A stretch of DNA of 64,000 bases, taken from contig CM070905.1 in the NCBI GenBank assembly GCA_036417435.1, positions 65,489,092 to 65,553,091 on the forward strand, given 5' to 3'. This DNA is from Inia geoffrensis. Its lineage: Eukaryota; Chordata; Mammalia; Artiodactyla; Iniidae. This document shows, in pieces, positions 1 to 12,245 of the stretch (positions are counted from its first letter, which is position 1; every line of letters begins with the position of its first letter). Both the position numbers and the translations under genes were made by a program. Below the pieces are notes generated by a model. That model was not told where the DNA came from and did no database searches. It was given only the letters and a program-made list of their open reading frames with translations.

Positions 1-832
1 AATTATTTGACAAAATCAAACACCTATTTATGAAAAAAGAAAAAAAAAAGATTTGTATATTCCCAGTCAAAAATTTACCCAAAAAATGAATTTACAACTT
101 AAGAAAATGACTTACCAGTGAATATTTGAAAGTCTACAAAAGAATAACAGGGAGATCAATAGACCAGAATATACTGTACAGCCCTCCTTCATAGTAACTA
201 TTATGACTAATACCTTTTCCTACACAAAGACATTCTCTCTATTCTGTTCTCTTTCTTGCAGTTCCTTTTAGGTCTTCTTTATTGGCTACTTCATTCTTAC
301 TGCTTTTAGTATATGCTGCAATTTTTTTTTTTAAGCATCCGCATTTTGGGTATTATTCCTCAAAGTAGCTTACTAGAGGTGGTATAGATGAACATACACG
401 AGGTTTATAATATATATTGTTTACCTTCTAAAGATCATAATAATTTACAATTCTTCCCTTTTGTGTAACCAGCTTGGCTGGTTCACCTGTAACAGGTTTA
501 AGACTTGTACCATTTTTACAAAAAGCACTAACCCTACTCATTTAGAGTAACACTTTTGAGTGTTTCAGTGAACCTTAAGTTGAAACTAATTCGTCTCAGA
601 TGAATAATCTTTTTTATGGATGTAGAAACCTCTTTAGATGAATATTTTAGGTAAATAGAGCGGTGATTTGGTTGTACAAACGTTTTCAATCTTTATATGT
701 CATATGTACTTAGGCAGAAACAGAGCATCATATAGTCTGAGTTTGCTGGAGTGCTCTGAATGGCCCCAGTACGCTATTTTCCTCCTCTCATGAACGTGGG
801 CAGTCAAACTAGAATAATGGGACAACCCTACT
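1..832. other. Unassigned AT-rich intronic sequence
   Basis: This stretch is AT-rich non-coding sequence with short A and T runs. I see no open frame with coding character, no splice-flanked exon and no repeat family that I can name. By context it is probably intron of the minus-strand THSD7A gene. Confidence 0.5.
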
Positions 833-1232
833 TCAAAACACATATATATGGAATCTAAGAAAAAAAAATGTCATGAAGAACCTAGGGGTAAGACAGGAAT
901 AAAGACACAGACCTACTAGAGAATGGACTTGAGGATATGGGGAGGGGGAAGGGTAAGCTGTGACAAAGTGAGAGAGTGGCATGGACATATATACACTACC
1001 AAACGTAAAACAGATAGCTAGTGGGAAGCAGCCGCATAGCACAGGGAGATCAGCTCGGTGCTCTGTGACCACCTAGAGGGGTGGGATAGGGAGGGTGGGA
1101 GGGAGGGAGACGCAAGAGGGAAGAGATATGGGACCATATGTATATGTATAACTGATTCACTTTGTTATAAAGCAGAAACTAACACACCATTGTAAAGCAA
1201 TTATACTCCAATAAAGAGGTAAAAAAAAAAAG
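833..1232 (+). mobile_element. 5'-truncated L1 3' end
   Basis: This is about 400 bp of L1 3' UTR in plus orientation. It carries the block 'agcacagggagatcagctc', the block 'actgattcactttgttata', an AATAAA signal near 1210 and an A-rich tail ending near 1232. The same 3' UTR appears in reverse complement at the 3' end of the intact L1 (about 30954-31316), so it belongs to a related family. No clear target-site duplication was found, so the left edge is approximate. Confidence 0.85.
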
Positions 1233-1864
1233 AATTACTGCCATTCTTCTACGAGAAAGAGTAAAGTTGTTAAGAAATCGAGATTTACTTAATTCAGAAT
1301 GTATGATTAATGCACACCCAAATCCACACGAAGTACAATTTTGTAAAAGAAAAGTTCAAAAAAATAAATTTTCCCCTGAATTTGACTAAATAATTATGGT
1401 ATTATTTAAAAAGAAACAGCAGGGAACCAGCCTTGACTTTCTTAATCTTAGCAGGTGATAAACATGTCCATTTTCTGGGGATGAAAGGTACATGCTTCAT
1501 ACACATTATTATGTATTTAACATAAACCTTTCTATTTACCAAAGCTACATTTGTAACTCCATTTTGAAATACTTTTATCAAATTATAAGAGGAGGATATG
1601 ATTTTGTGAACAAAGGCAAAGGATTCTTTCATGACTCAGATGCAACTTTGGTTTGTTTTCCCCTCACTGTAATCAACTGACCATGCCTGAGTACAGTCCA
1701 TCTAAACAGCATAAAGTTATTATTTAATTTAAATCCACACTGCTAAGAAACTTCATTATAAGTGAATGCATTAAAGTACCATAAAATACATAATATTCTT
1801 CATACTAAATTGAAAATATGAAAAAATCAATTTTTAAACTAAAAGCATAAGAACAATCAACTTT
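1233..1864. other. Unassigned sequence between two L1 elements
   Basis: About 630 bp of AT-rich sequence. The short open frames in both directions lack coding character and I recognise no repeat family. Confidence 0.4.
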
Positions 1865-4800
1865 GTTTTAACTTTATTTTTTACACAGCAGGTTCTTATT
1901 AGTTATCTATTTTATACATATTAGTGTATATATGTCAATCCCAATCTCCCAACGCATCCCACCACCATCACCCCCCTGCTCCCGCTTTCCCTCATTGGTG
2001 TCCATATATTTGTTCTCTACATCTGTGTCTCTATTTCTGCTTTGCAAACCAGTTCATCCATACCATTTTTCTAGATTCCATGTATATGCATTAATATACA
2101 ATATTTTTCTCACTTATTTTACTCTGTATGACAGTCTCCAGGTCCATCCATGTCTCTACAAATGACCCAATTTCATTCTATTTTAACGCTGAGTAATGTT
2201 CCACTGTATATATGTACCACATCTTCTTTATTCATTCGTCGATGGGCATTTAGGTTGCTTCCATAACCTGACTATTGTAACTAGTGCTGCAATGAACATT
2301 GGGGTGCATGTGTCTTTTTGAACTATGGTTTTGTCTGGATATATGCCCAGTAGTGGGATTGCTGGGTCATATGGTAATTCTATTTTTAGATTTTTAAGGA
2401 ACCTCCATACTGTTCTCCATAGTGGCTGTATCAATTAACATTCTCACCAACAGTGCAAGAGGGTTCCCTTTTGTCCACGCCCTCTCCAGCATTTGTTGTT
2501 TGTAGATTTTCTGATGATGCCCATTCTAAGTGGTGTGAGGTGATACCTCATTATAGTTTTGATTTGCATTTCTCTAATAATTAGCGATGTAGAGCACCTT
2601 TTCATGTGCCTCTTGGCCATCTGTATGTCTTCATTGAAGAAATGACTAGGTCTTCTGCCCACTTTTTGATTGGGTGGGTTGTTCTTTTTAATATTGAGTG
2701 GCATGAGCTGTTTGTATATTTTGGAGATTAATCCTTTGTCCATTGCTTCATTTGCAAATATTTTCTCCCATTCTGAGGGTTGTCTTTTTGTATTCTTTGT
2801 AGCTTCCTTTGCTTTGCAAAAGCTTATAAGTTTCATTAGGTCCTATTTGTTTCTTTTTGTTTTTATTTCCATTTCTCTAGGAGGTGGGTCAAAAAGGAAT
2901 TTGCTGTGATTTATGTCATAGAGTGTTCTGCCTATATTTTCCTCTAAGAGTTTGACAGTGTCTGGCCTTACATTTAGGTCTTTAATCCATTTTGAGTTTA
3001 ATTTTCTGTATGGTGTTAGGGAGTGATCTAATTTCATTCTTTTACATGTAGCTGTCTAGTTTTCCCAGGGCCACTTATTGAAGAGGCCATCTTTTCTGCA
3101 TTGTATATTCTTGCCTCTTTTGTCAAAGATAAGGTGACCACATGTGCGTGTGTTTATCTCTGGGCTGTCTATCCTGTTTCACTGAGCTATATTTCTGTTT
3201 TGGGGCCAGTACCATACTGTCTTGATTACTGTACCTTTGTAGTATAGTCTGAAGTGAGGGAGCCTGATTCCTCCAGCCCTGTTTGTCTTGCTCAAGAATG
3301 CTTTGGCTATTTGGGGTCTTCCGTGTTTCCATATAAGTTGTGCAATTTTTTGTTCTAGTTCTGTGAAAAGTTATTGGTAGTTTGATAGGGATTGCATTGA
3401 ATCTGTAGATTGCTTTGGGTAGTATAGTCATTTTCACAATGTTGATTCTCCCAATCCAAGAACATGGTATATCTCTCCATCTCTTTCTATCATCTTTAAT
3501 TTCTTTCATCAGTGTCTTATAGTTTTCTGCATACAGATGTTCTGTCTCCTTAGGTAGGTTTATTCCTAGGTGTTTTATTCTTTTTGTTGTGATGGTAAAT
3601 AGGAGTATTTCCCTAATTTCTCTTTCAGATGTTTCATCATTAGTGTATAGGATGCAAGAGATTTCTGTGCATTAATTTTGTATCCTGCAGCTTTACCAAA
3701 TTCACTGATTAGCTCTAGTAGTTTTCTGGCGGCATTTTTAGGATTCTCTATGTATAGTATCATGTCATCTGCAAACCATGACAGTTTTACTTCTTCTTTT
3801 CCAATTTGTATTCCTTTTATTTCTTTTTCTTTTCTGATTGCTGTGGTTAGGACTTCCAAAACTATGTTGAATAGTAGTGGTGAGAGTAGACATCCTTGTC
3901 TTGTTCCTGATCTTAGACGAAATGCTTTCAGTTTTTCACCATTGAGAATGATGTTTGCTGTGGGTTTGTCATATATGGCCTTTATTATATTGAGGTAGGT
4001 TCCCTCTATGCCCACTTTCTGGAGAGTTTTTATCATAAATGGGTGAATTTTGTCAAAAGCTTTTTCTGCATTTATTGAGATGATCATATGGTTTTTATTC
4101 TTCCATTTGTTAACATGGTGTATCACATTGATTGATTTGCAAATACTGAAGAATCCTTGCATGCCTGGGATAAATCCCACTTGATCATAGTGTATGATCC
4201 TTTTATGTGTTGTTGGATTCTGTTTGCTGGTATTTTGTTCAGGATTTTTGCATCCATATTTATCAGTGATATTGGTCTGTAATTTTTTTTTTTGTAGTAT
4301 CTTTGTCTGGTTTTGGTATGAGGGTGATGATGGCCTTGTAGAATGAGTTTGGGAGTGTTCCTTCCTCTGCAATTTTCTGGAAGAGTTTGAGAAGGATGGG
4401 TGTTAGCTCTTCTCTAAATGTTTGATAGAATTCACCTGTGAAGCCATCTGATCCTGGACTTTTGTTTGCTGGGAGATTTTTAATCACAGTTTCAATTTGA
4501 TTACTTGTGATTGGTCTGTTCATATTTTCTATTTCCTCCTGGTTCAATCTTGTGAGACAGTATCTTTTTAAGAATTTGTCCATTTCTTCCAGGTTGTCCA
4601 TTTTACTGGCATAGTGTTGCTTGTAGTAGTCTCTTATGAGGCTTTGTATTTCTATGGTATCTGTTGTAACTTCTCGTTTTTCATTTCTAATTTTATTGAT
4701 TTGAGTCCTCTGCCTCTTTTTCTTGATGAGTCTGCTAAAGGTTTATCAATTTTGTTTATCTTCTCAAAGAACCAGCTTTTAGTTTTATTGCTGTTTGCTA

Positions 4801-4872
4801 TTGTTTTCTTTTTTTCTATTTCATTTATTTTTGCTCTGATCTTTATGATTTCTTCCCTTCTACTAACTTTGG

Positions 4873-5092
4873 GGTTTGTTTTATTGTTTTGTTTTGTTTT
4901 TGCGGTACGCGGGCCTCTCAGGGTTGTGGCTTCTCCTGTTGCAGAGCACAGGCTCCGGACGCGCAGGCTCAGCAGCCAAGGCTCACGGGCCCAGCCACTC
5001 TGTGGCATGTGGGACCCTCCCGGACCGGGGCACGAACCCGTGTCCCCTGCATCGGCAGGTGGACTCTCAACCACTGTGCCACCAGGAAAGCC
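4873..5092 (-). mobile_element. CHR-type tRNA-derived SINE inserted in L1 ORF2
   Basis: The element lies in reverse orientation. On the plus strand it reads from a T-rich tail (about 4873-4901) through 'gcggtacgcgggcctctca' to the tRNA-related end at about 5092. The flanking direct repeat 'ctaactttgg' occurs at 4863-4872 and 5093-5102. The tail is interrupted A-rich sequence rather than pure A. The insertion splits the degenerate L1 ORF2. Confidence 0.92.
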
Positions 5093-5667
5093 CTAACTTT
5101 GGATTTTTTTGTTCTTCTTTCTCTAGTTCCTGTAGGTATAAGGTTAGATTATTTGAGATGTTTCTTGTTTCTTGAGGTAGGACTGTATTGCTATAAACTT
5201 CCCTCTTACAGCTGCTTTTGCTGCACCCCACAGGTTTTGGATCATCGTGTTTTCATTGTCATTTGTCTCTAGGTAATTTTTGATTTCCTCTTTGATTTCT
5301 TCAGTGATCTCTTGGTTATTTAGTAGCATATTGTTTAGCATCCATGTGTTTAGATTTTTTACATTTTTTTCCCTGTAATTTATTTCTAATCTCATAGTGG
5401 TGTGGTAGGAAAGGATGCTTATTATGATTTCAATTTTCTTAAATTTACCCAGGCTTGATTTGTTGACCCAAGATGTGATCTACCCTGGAGAATGTTCTGT
5501 GTGCACTAGAGAATAAAGTGTAAGCTGCTGTTTTTGGGTGGAATGTCCTATAAATATCAATTAAATCTATCTGGTCTGTAGTGTCATTTAAAGCTTCTGT
5601 TTTCTTAATTTTCTGTCTGGATGATCTGTCCATTGGTGTAAGTGAGGTGTTTAAAGTGCCCCACTAT

Positions 5668-5882
5668 GGGCTTCCCTGGTGGCACAGTGGTTGAGAGTCT
5701 GCCTGCTGATGCAGGGGACGCGGGTTTGTGCCCTGGTCCGGGAGGATCCCACATGCTGCAGAGCGGCTCGGCCCATGGGCCATGGCCGCTAGGCCTGCGT
5801 GTCCGGAGTCTGTGCTCTGCAATGGGAGAGGCCACAGCAGTGAGAGGCCCGCATAACGCAAAAAAAAAAAAAAAAAAAAAAA
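5668..5882 (+). mobile_element. CHR-type tRNA-derived SINE, plus strand
   Basis: This full-length SINE starts 'gggcttccctggtggcacag' and ends in about 20 or more A residues. The pol III A box matches 'tggcacagtgg' and the B box is related to 'gggtttgtgccc'. The perfect 15-bp target-site duplication 'aaagtgccccactat' lies at 5653-5667 and 5883-5897. It sits about 575 bp from the opposed SINE at 4873-5092. Confidence 0.95.
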
Positions 5883-6369
5883 AAAGTGCCCCACTATTAT
5901 TGTGATACTGTCGATTTCCTCTTTTATATCTGTTAGCATTTGCCTTATGTATTGAGGTGCTCCTATAGTGGGTGCATATATATTTATAATTGTTATATCT
6001 TCTTCTTGGATTGATCCCTTGATCATTACGCAGTGTCCTTCCTTGTCTCTTGTAACATTCTTTATTTAAACTCTATTGTATTTGATATGAGGATTGCTAT
6101 TCCAGCTTTCTTTTGATTTCCATTTGCATGGAATAACTTTTTCCATCCCCTCACTTTCAGTCTGAATGTGTCCCTAGGTCTGAAGTGGGTCTCTTGTAGA
6201 CAGCATATATATGGGTCTTGTTGTATTAATTCAACGAGCCTGTGTCTTTTGGTTGGAGCATTTAATCCATTCACATTTAAGGTAATTATCGATATGTATG
6301 TTCCTACTACCATTTTCTTAATTGTTTTGGGTTTGTTTTTGTAAGTCCTTTTCTTCTCTTGTGTTTCCC

Positions 6370-7300
6370 ACTTAGAGAAGTTCCTTTAGCATTTGTTGTA
6401 GAGCTGGTTTGGTGGTGCTGAATTCTCTTAGCTTTTTCTTGTCTGTAAAGCTTTTGATTTCTCCATCAAATCCGAATGAGGTCCTTGCTGGGTGGAGTAA
6501 TCTTGGTTGTAGGTTTTCCCTTCATCACTTTAAATATATCATGCCACTCCCTCTGTCTTGTATAGTTTCTGCTGAGAAATCAGCTGTTAACCTTATGGGA
6601 GTTCCCTTGTATGTTGTCATTTTTCCCTTGCTGCTTTTAATAATTTTTCTTTGTCTTTATTTTTTGCCAATTTGATTACTATATGTCTCGGTGTGTTTCT
6701 CCTTGGGTTTATCCTGCCTGGGACTCTCTGTGTTTCCTGGACTTGGGTGGCTATTTCCTTTCCCATGTTAGGGAAATTTTTGACTAGAATCTCTTCAACT
6801 ATTTTCTTGGGTCCTTCCTCTCTCTCTTCTCCTTTTGGGACCCCTATAATGCGAATGTTGGTGCATTTAACGTTGTCCCAGAGGTCTCTTAGGCTGTCTT
6901 CATTTCTTTTCATTCTTTTTTCTTTATTCTGTTCTGGGGCAGTGTATTCTACCATTCTGTCTTCCAGGTCAATTATCCGTTCTTCTGCCTCAGTTATTCT
7001 GCTATTGATTCCTTCTAGTGTATTTTTCATTTCAGTTATTGTATTGTTCTTCTCAGTTTGTTTGTTCTTTAATTCTTCTAGGTCTTTGTTAAACAGTTCC
7101 TGCATCTTCTCCATCTTTGCCTCCATTCTTTTTCTGAGGTCCTGGATCATCTTCACTATCATTATTCTGAATTCTTTTCCTGGAAGGTTGCCTATCTCCA
7201 CTTTATTTAGTTGTTTTTCTGGGGTTTTATCTTGTTCCTTCATGTGGTACATAATCCTCTGCCGTTTCATATTGTTTCTTTCTGTGAATGTGGTTTTCAT
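6370..7300 (-). pseudogene. L1 ORF1 pseudogene (RNA-binding chaperone)
   Basis: A 227-codon open stretch at 6617-7300 covers the ORF1p coiled-coil region (with TEAEERIIDLEDR) and most of the RRM (NIRIIGVPKGEE). The C-terminal domain, with the sequence equivalent to PIRLTADLSAETLQ, falls in other frames at about 6400-6620. The protein would be truncated relative to the 301 residues of the intact copy in this window. It is a dead ORF1. Confidence 0.85.
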
Positions 7301-7375
7301 TCCACAGGCTGCAGGATTGTAGCTTTTCTTGCTTCTGCTGTCTGCCTTCTGGTGGATCTCAACATCTTAATCATT

Positions 7376-8057
7376 GTTATGATTATGATTTAATCATTGT
7401 TTTCATATAAATGATTAGATCAATTCCAGGAATACGAAGCTTAAACAACCTATTACTTCTAAGTAATAGAATTAATACAATTATGCTACCATTTTTTTCA
7501 AGTATCCCTCGCATATGAAATGTGATATTTAAAAATTACAACTTTCACCAACATAATAATCTATCAGTCTTCTATTCTTTTATGTAGATGTTAGAGGTGT
7601 GTATGTATAACGTTTAGATATGGATTTCTCGAATAATTATGAAAGACATCCTTACAGCTACATTATCAGGGGCTCTTTAAAAATAAAAATGTTCAGTATA
7701 ACTTTCTTCACTTACTTGCCAGATCATAATAATTTGGAACATTCCTTCTTTTCATTATTATGACAACCTGTAAAACATCTTTCATATTCTATGAAATATA
7801 TAAAACATAAATTCTAAGATATGTGGATTCCCTTACTTTCTACATTTAATGTGTCAGGGGAACAAATGAGCATCAATAACTCTGATTAAACACAAATGCC
7901 ACTACAATAAAATCCTCAGGATTATTCCTAGATCAAATTTTGTGTTAAAGACAAATATACTTCTTACTTTAGTTTAAAAAAGAATAGGAGCATCTGTCTC
8001 AACTCCCTCTCTGCTATGGTTGGAGTTTTATTTCTAAATGATCTGATTATACCACCT
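7376..8057. other. Unassigned AT-rich sequence
   Basis: This is non-coding AT-rich sequence between two L1 insertions. No exon, RNA gene or nameable repeat was recognised. Confidence 0.4.
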
Positions 8058-8069
8058 CCATAGCAGAAC

Positions 8070-8897
8070 GCTTTTTTAAAAAATTTATTTAAAAAAAAAT
8101 ATTTCTTATACCATTTTTAAAGGTTGCTTTCCATTTACGGTTATTACAAGATACTAGCTATATTCCCCATGTTGTATAATATATCCTTGAGCCTAGTTTA
8201 TACCCAATAGTTTGTATCTCCCATTCCCCCATCCCTATATTGTCCCTCCCCATCCCCTCCCCACTGGTACCACTGGTTTGTTCCCTATATCTATGAGTCT
8301 GCTTCTCTTTTGCTGTATTCTCTAGTGTGTTGTATTTTTTAGATTCCACATATAAGTGATATCATGTAGCACTTGTCTTTCTCTGTCTGACTTATTTCAC
8401 TTAGCATAATGCCCTCCAAGTCCATCCATGTTATTGCAAATGGCAAAGTTTTGCTCATTTTTATGGCTGAGTAGTATTCCACTGTGTGAGTTTGTGTTTG
8501 TATATATGTACCAAAGCTTCTTTATCCATTCAACGGTTGATGGACAATTAGGTTGTTTCCATATCTTGGCAACTGTAAATAATGCTCCTATGAATGCTGG
8601 GGTGCATATATCTCTTAGATTTAGTGTTTGTTTTTTTTTCCAGATATATATCCAGGAGTGGGGTTGTTAGGTTATATGGTAGTCTCCATACTGTTTTCAA
8701 CAGTGGTTGAACCAATTTACAATCTCACCAATAGAGCAGAAGTGTTCCCTTTTCTTCACATCCTCGCCAACACTTGCTATTTCTTGTCTTTTTGATAATA
8801 GCCAACCTAACAGGTGTGAGGTGATATCTCATTGTGGTTTTGATTTGCCTTTCCCTGATGATTAGCGATGGTGAACATCTTTTCATGTGCCTGTTGA
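8070..8897 (-). mobile_element. 5'-truncated L1 with target-site duplication
   Basis: This is the reverse complement of an L1 3' end. A T-rich stretch near 8070-8115 represents the tail, followed by 3' UTR and the last few hundred base pairs of ORF2 to about 8897. The direct repeat 'ccatagcagaac' at 8058-8069 and 8898-8909 marks the insertion. The 3' UTR differs from that of the intact copy and resembles the plus-strand L1 at 58970-59890, so it belongs to another subfamily. Confidence 0.88.
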
Positions 8898-9039
8898 CCA
8901 TAGCAGAACATTTTTAATACCAATAGAATGGAACAGAGTTTCTTTTACTTGGCTTCTTTCATGGTCTGGTATCACTCACAAAGACTTATCTCCTTCAACT
9001 TTCCAAACACAAATTCTGTAGTGACACATCCAAATATTT

Positions 9040-9410
9040 GCAGCTCCTCAAACATCCCAAGTTCTTTCACACCTCTGTGCTTTTGCATAGCTGTGCATTT
9101 AGCCTAAAATAGACTGATCTTAAGAATTTTTATTTATCTTTTGAGTAAACACATAAGTCATCTCCTTTTTTCAGTGACCCTCTGAGGTAGAGAGTAAACT
9201 CTACCCACTTTTCCTCTTAGCACCCTAAATTTATTTCTAGTTTAGAAATTACTGTACTATGTTAAAATGATTTGATTACACATTTTCCCATCTCCAACTA
9301 GGTGCTTGTTGGGATGGGAGAAGCTATCATTAGTATATCACATCACTAGCACATGCTACAAAATGCCTGAAACAGAGCATTAAATAAACCTTGTGGAATG
9401 GACGAATGAA
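9040..9410 (+). mobile_element. L2 LINE 3' end
   Basis: This old L2 relic in plus orientation contains the degraded segment 'cacctctgtgcttttgcat', a later 'taccctctga'-like block, and an ending rich in 'gaatgaatga' at about 9400-9413. Such endings are typical of L2. The assignment is by eye and edges are approximate. Confidence 0.65.
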
Positions 9411-9631
9411 TGAGCCTAAGTAGCAGTCTCTTACAGATCTAACCAATGTTCAAACCAATTCTAAATGTTGTTTAGAGGGTTCTAGCTCTCTCACGGCATA
9501 TGGCGATCTTCTGGGTTGTGTATCCTAGAAAAACACAAACTAAATATTCAGAAGGCGGACTGCACACACTATTTATTTAAAAATTCTGATATAGCTCTGA
9601 ATCAAAGTTGACATTTTGGAATCTTAACACT

Positions 9632-9707
9632 GGGTTGGCCAAAAATTTCATTCAGGTTTTTCTGTAAGATGTTACAGAAAAACCCGAATGAACTTTTTGA
9701 CCAATCC
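9632..9707. mobile_element. Mariner-type palindromic miniature element
   Basis: This is a near-perfect inverted repeat of about 36 bp per arm around a 4-bp centre 'gatg'. The left arm begins 'gggttggccaaaaatttc' and the right arm ends 'actttttgaccaatcc', and the arms differ at only a few bases. The structure and the 'ggttggccaaaaagttc' terminus match mariner-derived MITEs common in cetartiodactyls. There is no coding capacity, so any past movement would have needed transposase supplied in trans. Confidence 0.85.
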
Positions 9708-10388
9708 TCCATTAAAAGGTACCAGGCAGAAATTTTGTGACATCATGTCATTTCTATGATGTCTACAATGATGTCCAGCAATGGAATGTTTCAATGTTAA
9801 AGGAGTAGAAGAGAATGGGAAGGATAAAAATCATCTTGTAACAATTTTGGCAAAAAAAAAAAAAAAAAAAAGAAAGATGCCTTGAGGCACTTTAGACACT
9901 ACACCATTTCTGCTGGCCTATTTCTGCTTTGGTAAGGACAACTGATGTTTTCTTTATCTAACATCAAATGCTCTGAAGATATAAAACAAGTCCTTCTTCT
10001 TCCAACCAGACTGTTGCCCTGCATTCTTTTTACTGAGAAATCTTCTGTGGAAATTAGCTTATTCAGAAAAGCCACTTTTGACCCTTCTTTAGCATAATGT
10101 AAAGGTTTTGCAAATGGTTCATAGACATATTCTTAAGGAAAATACAGATTGAATAATTGCTTAGAGGCGAATTTTGGATACATCTGGGAGTACGAGCCCA
10201 CGTAGCCACTCATTCAAAGTGGGAACTAACTTCCTGGTCCCTTTCTGTATTAGTTAGATCTATTCTGGGATAGAAATAATGAAGAGACTTTACTGGTTTA
10301 AATAGTGACCTCAGGTAAGGGTTAAAAATGGCTTCAGGTGAGGATAGTATAGATTCAATGGCTCAGATGGTACCAACAAATACCTCCA
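9708..10388. other. Unassigned intronic sequence with an A tract
   Basis: This non-coding sequence includes a run of about 20 A at 9852-9871. No upstream gene-like or SINE-like body was recognised that would make the run a retroposon tail. Confidence 0.4.
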
Positions 10389-10400
10389 CCCCTGTCTTTT

Positions 10401-10604
10401 TTTTTTTTTTTTTTGAAATACGCGGGCCTCTCACTGCTGTGGCCTCTCCTGTTGCGGAGCAGGCTCCGGATGCGCAGGCTCAGCGGCCATGGCTCACGGG
10501 CCCAGCCACTCCGCGGCATGTGGGATCTTCCCAGACCAGGGCATGAACCCATGTCCCCTGCATCGGCAGGCGGACTCTCAACCACTGCGCCACCAGGGAA
10601 GCCC
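10401..10604 (-). mobile_element. CHR-type SINE, minus strand
   Basis: The plus strand reads from a T tract at about 10397-10414 through 'acgcgggcctctcactgctg' to 'caccagggaagccc' at 10604. A duplication of about 10-12 bp, containing 'cctgtctttt', flanks it near 10391-10400 and 10604-10613. One short deletion near 10460 removes the 'aca' in the usual 'gagcacaggctcc'. Confidence 0.93.
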
Positions 10605-11691
10605 CTGTCTTTTATATTATCAACTTTATATAGTGACTCTGGATAGCTACAGTATCTCTTTTAGTTTCTTCTGCACAAGTTCTTGGGTGTATTCTCTCTT
10701 GCTAGCCCAAACTGGGTCATACACTCATCCTTAAAGCAATCACTATGGCAAAGTAGATGGAATACAGCTTTGGCAAGTACAATCCCAGCAAACCTTGTGA
10801 ATACGTTTGGGGGATGGATGAATTCTTCAAAGAAAAATCAGAGGCACAGTTAATGAGAGAAGAGAATGAATGAATGTTGAGGAGGCAAGTAACACATGAT
10901 GAATATTTATCTTCAAAAATTTTATATCAATTTAGCAATTCTTTTAATCAAGGATTTAAGACTTTAAGATATAAAATCAAAGATTTAAAAATTTTACTTG
11001 TTAATTTACTTAAATTCTTTACCCCCTTTTAGCCAGTTGGTAAAACTGAAAATCAAGAAAACGCACTGTATTAATCTTATAGATTTTCATACCTTATTTC
11101 CCATTTCAACACTAGGTGCTCCTGAAATAAGAAATCTCAGATTGAAGGTCACAGCTAAGCCTTACTTCCTAATGTGGATTTTTGGGGAGTATTTTGGGAT
11201 ACCAGTGGTCTTAAAGTTTGAAGATTACTATAAATTTATTTTCTCAGATATTTAATTGCCATTCCATAAAAACATTCCCTGATCTGATATATAAACCAAG
11301 TGAAGTCCAGTTTCTGACTAGCTTATTATCTCTCTAAGGAAAGAGAGAAAATTACAATTCTGTGTGCATGACACAGTGCAATTCTCATATATGAATATAA
11401 AATGCATAGTCATAATCTATACTTTAAGATTAACAGCAATATGTTATGAGAATTAATTTTCAAAATTTGGTCAAATTCAAATAATCTTAGTTCTCTTCAG
11501 ATGACATTACTAGCTCAACACTAATTTGAATCACTAGCATGTGTCAAGTGGAAAAAAAGAAACATCAATTCAGACACCTATTTCCTTGTGTAACAGGTGA
11601 AAGGATTTTCTATGATGAAATTTTACTATTATATAATACTTATTATTTTCTGATAGCTAATAGAACAAAGAAGCAGGCATCATTTCTGTAA

Positions 11692-11743
<52 letters not shown>

Positions 11744-11802
11744 CATAATACATATATATATCATATATATACATATGCTTTTGAAAATACACTTATTTCA
11801 TA

Positions 11803-11836
<34 letters not shown>

Positions 11837-12036
11837 GCTTTTGAAAATACACTTATTTTATGAGAGTGTTATGAAAATAAATGAGATCGACTGTAAATCA
11901 TTTGATCGGTATAGGTAAGTAATAAAATTCTTATCCTTAGCCAAAGAAACAAACAGAAAAGAATGGTTTTTGTGCTTAGTTCCCTTTTTCACTACTGAAC
12001 TCATCTCAAACGAATGATAGTAACAACAAATACTTA
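10605..12036. other. Unassigned AT-rich sequence containing TA microsatellites
   Basis: This is AT-rich non-coding sequence with no nameable interspersed repeat or exon apart from the TA tracts listed separately. Open frames such as the one at 10998-11255 show no coding features. Confidence 0.4.
11694..11858. repeat. (TA)n microsatellite with duplicated flank
   Basis: An uninterrupted TA tract covers about 11694-11740 and a second tract about 11802-11828. The exact 28-bp segment starting 'acatatgcttttgaaaatac' occurs at 11771-11798 and again at 11831-11858. This gives a 60-bp tandem duplication that includes a TA tract. Confidence 0.95.
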
Positions 12037-12245
12037 AACAATATTTATTATGTGTCAGGCACAATTCTTAGCACTTAACATATATTAACTCATTTATACT
12101 CTACAACAATATTATGAGTAGGTAACTGTACTATCCTAGTTTCACAGATGAAGAAACTTAGTCACAGAGGATTTAAGTAACTTGCCAAAGAAAATGGTAA
12201 AGTTAGCATCTGAACCCATACTTAGTGCTTCAGTGACTGGGCTCC
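12037..12245 (-). mobile_element. MIR SINE
   Basis: The reverse complement of MIR is recognisable from 'gtgtcaggcacaattctta', 'cacagatgaagaaactta' and 'taagtaacttgcc'. The copy is old and diverged. Confidence 0.85.

Larger units (their letters stand above)
2070..6313 (-). pseudogene. L1 ORF2 pseudogene (endonuclease-reverse transcriptase)
   Basis: Recognisable ORF2p pieces occur in several frames. The N-terminal endonuclease block [16 protein letters not shown] lies near 6260-6300. The palm block appears near 3700-4100 as [14 protein letters not shown], which keeps the F-A-D-D core. The C-terminal part lies at about 2230-3040. Frames are broken repeatedly, a conserved histidine codon in the block before the [10 protein letters not shown] segment is missing, and two SINEs interrupt the gene. 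It is the reverse transcriptase gene of a dead L1 and has no likely function. Confidence 0.9.
1865..7375 (-). mobile_element. Degenerate near-full-length L1, minus strand
   Basis: This is an L1 in reverse orientation. Its 3' UTR starts near 1865, ORF2 remnants span about 2070-6313 and ORF1 remnants span about 6370-7300. The copy ends shortly upstream of ORF1 and lacks the GC-rich 5' UTR seen in the intact copy at 30938-37865. It parallels that copy along its whole length but has many frameshifts and stops. Two CHR SINEs have inserted into it, at 4873-5092 and 5668-5882, so it predates them. It cannot be autonomous. Confidence 0.9.

Noticed and set aside
4614..5175. Open frames with [13 protein letters not shown] or PADAGD-like sequence
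   Set aside because: They come from the CHR SINE. Similar frames recur at 5642-6026, 10328-10734, 14795-15231, 42243-42485, 42903-43204 and 53236-53532, always in a SINE copy.
5668..5750. tRNA gene
   Set aside because: A and B boxes are present, but as part of a tRNA-derived SINE. No full cloverleaf or CCA-ready acceptor end is preserved.
6651..7322. Plus-strand open frame of 223 codons
   Set aside because: It is the antisense of the degenerate ORF1 at 6370-7300.
9852..9871. Poly(A) of a processed pseudogene
   Set aside because: The upstream sequence has no coding similarity that I recognise and no target duplication was found.
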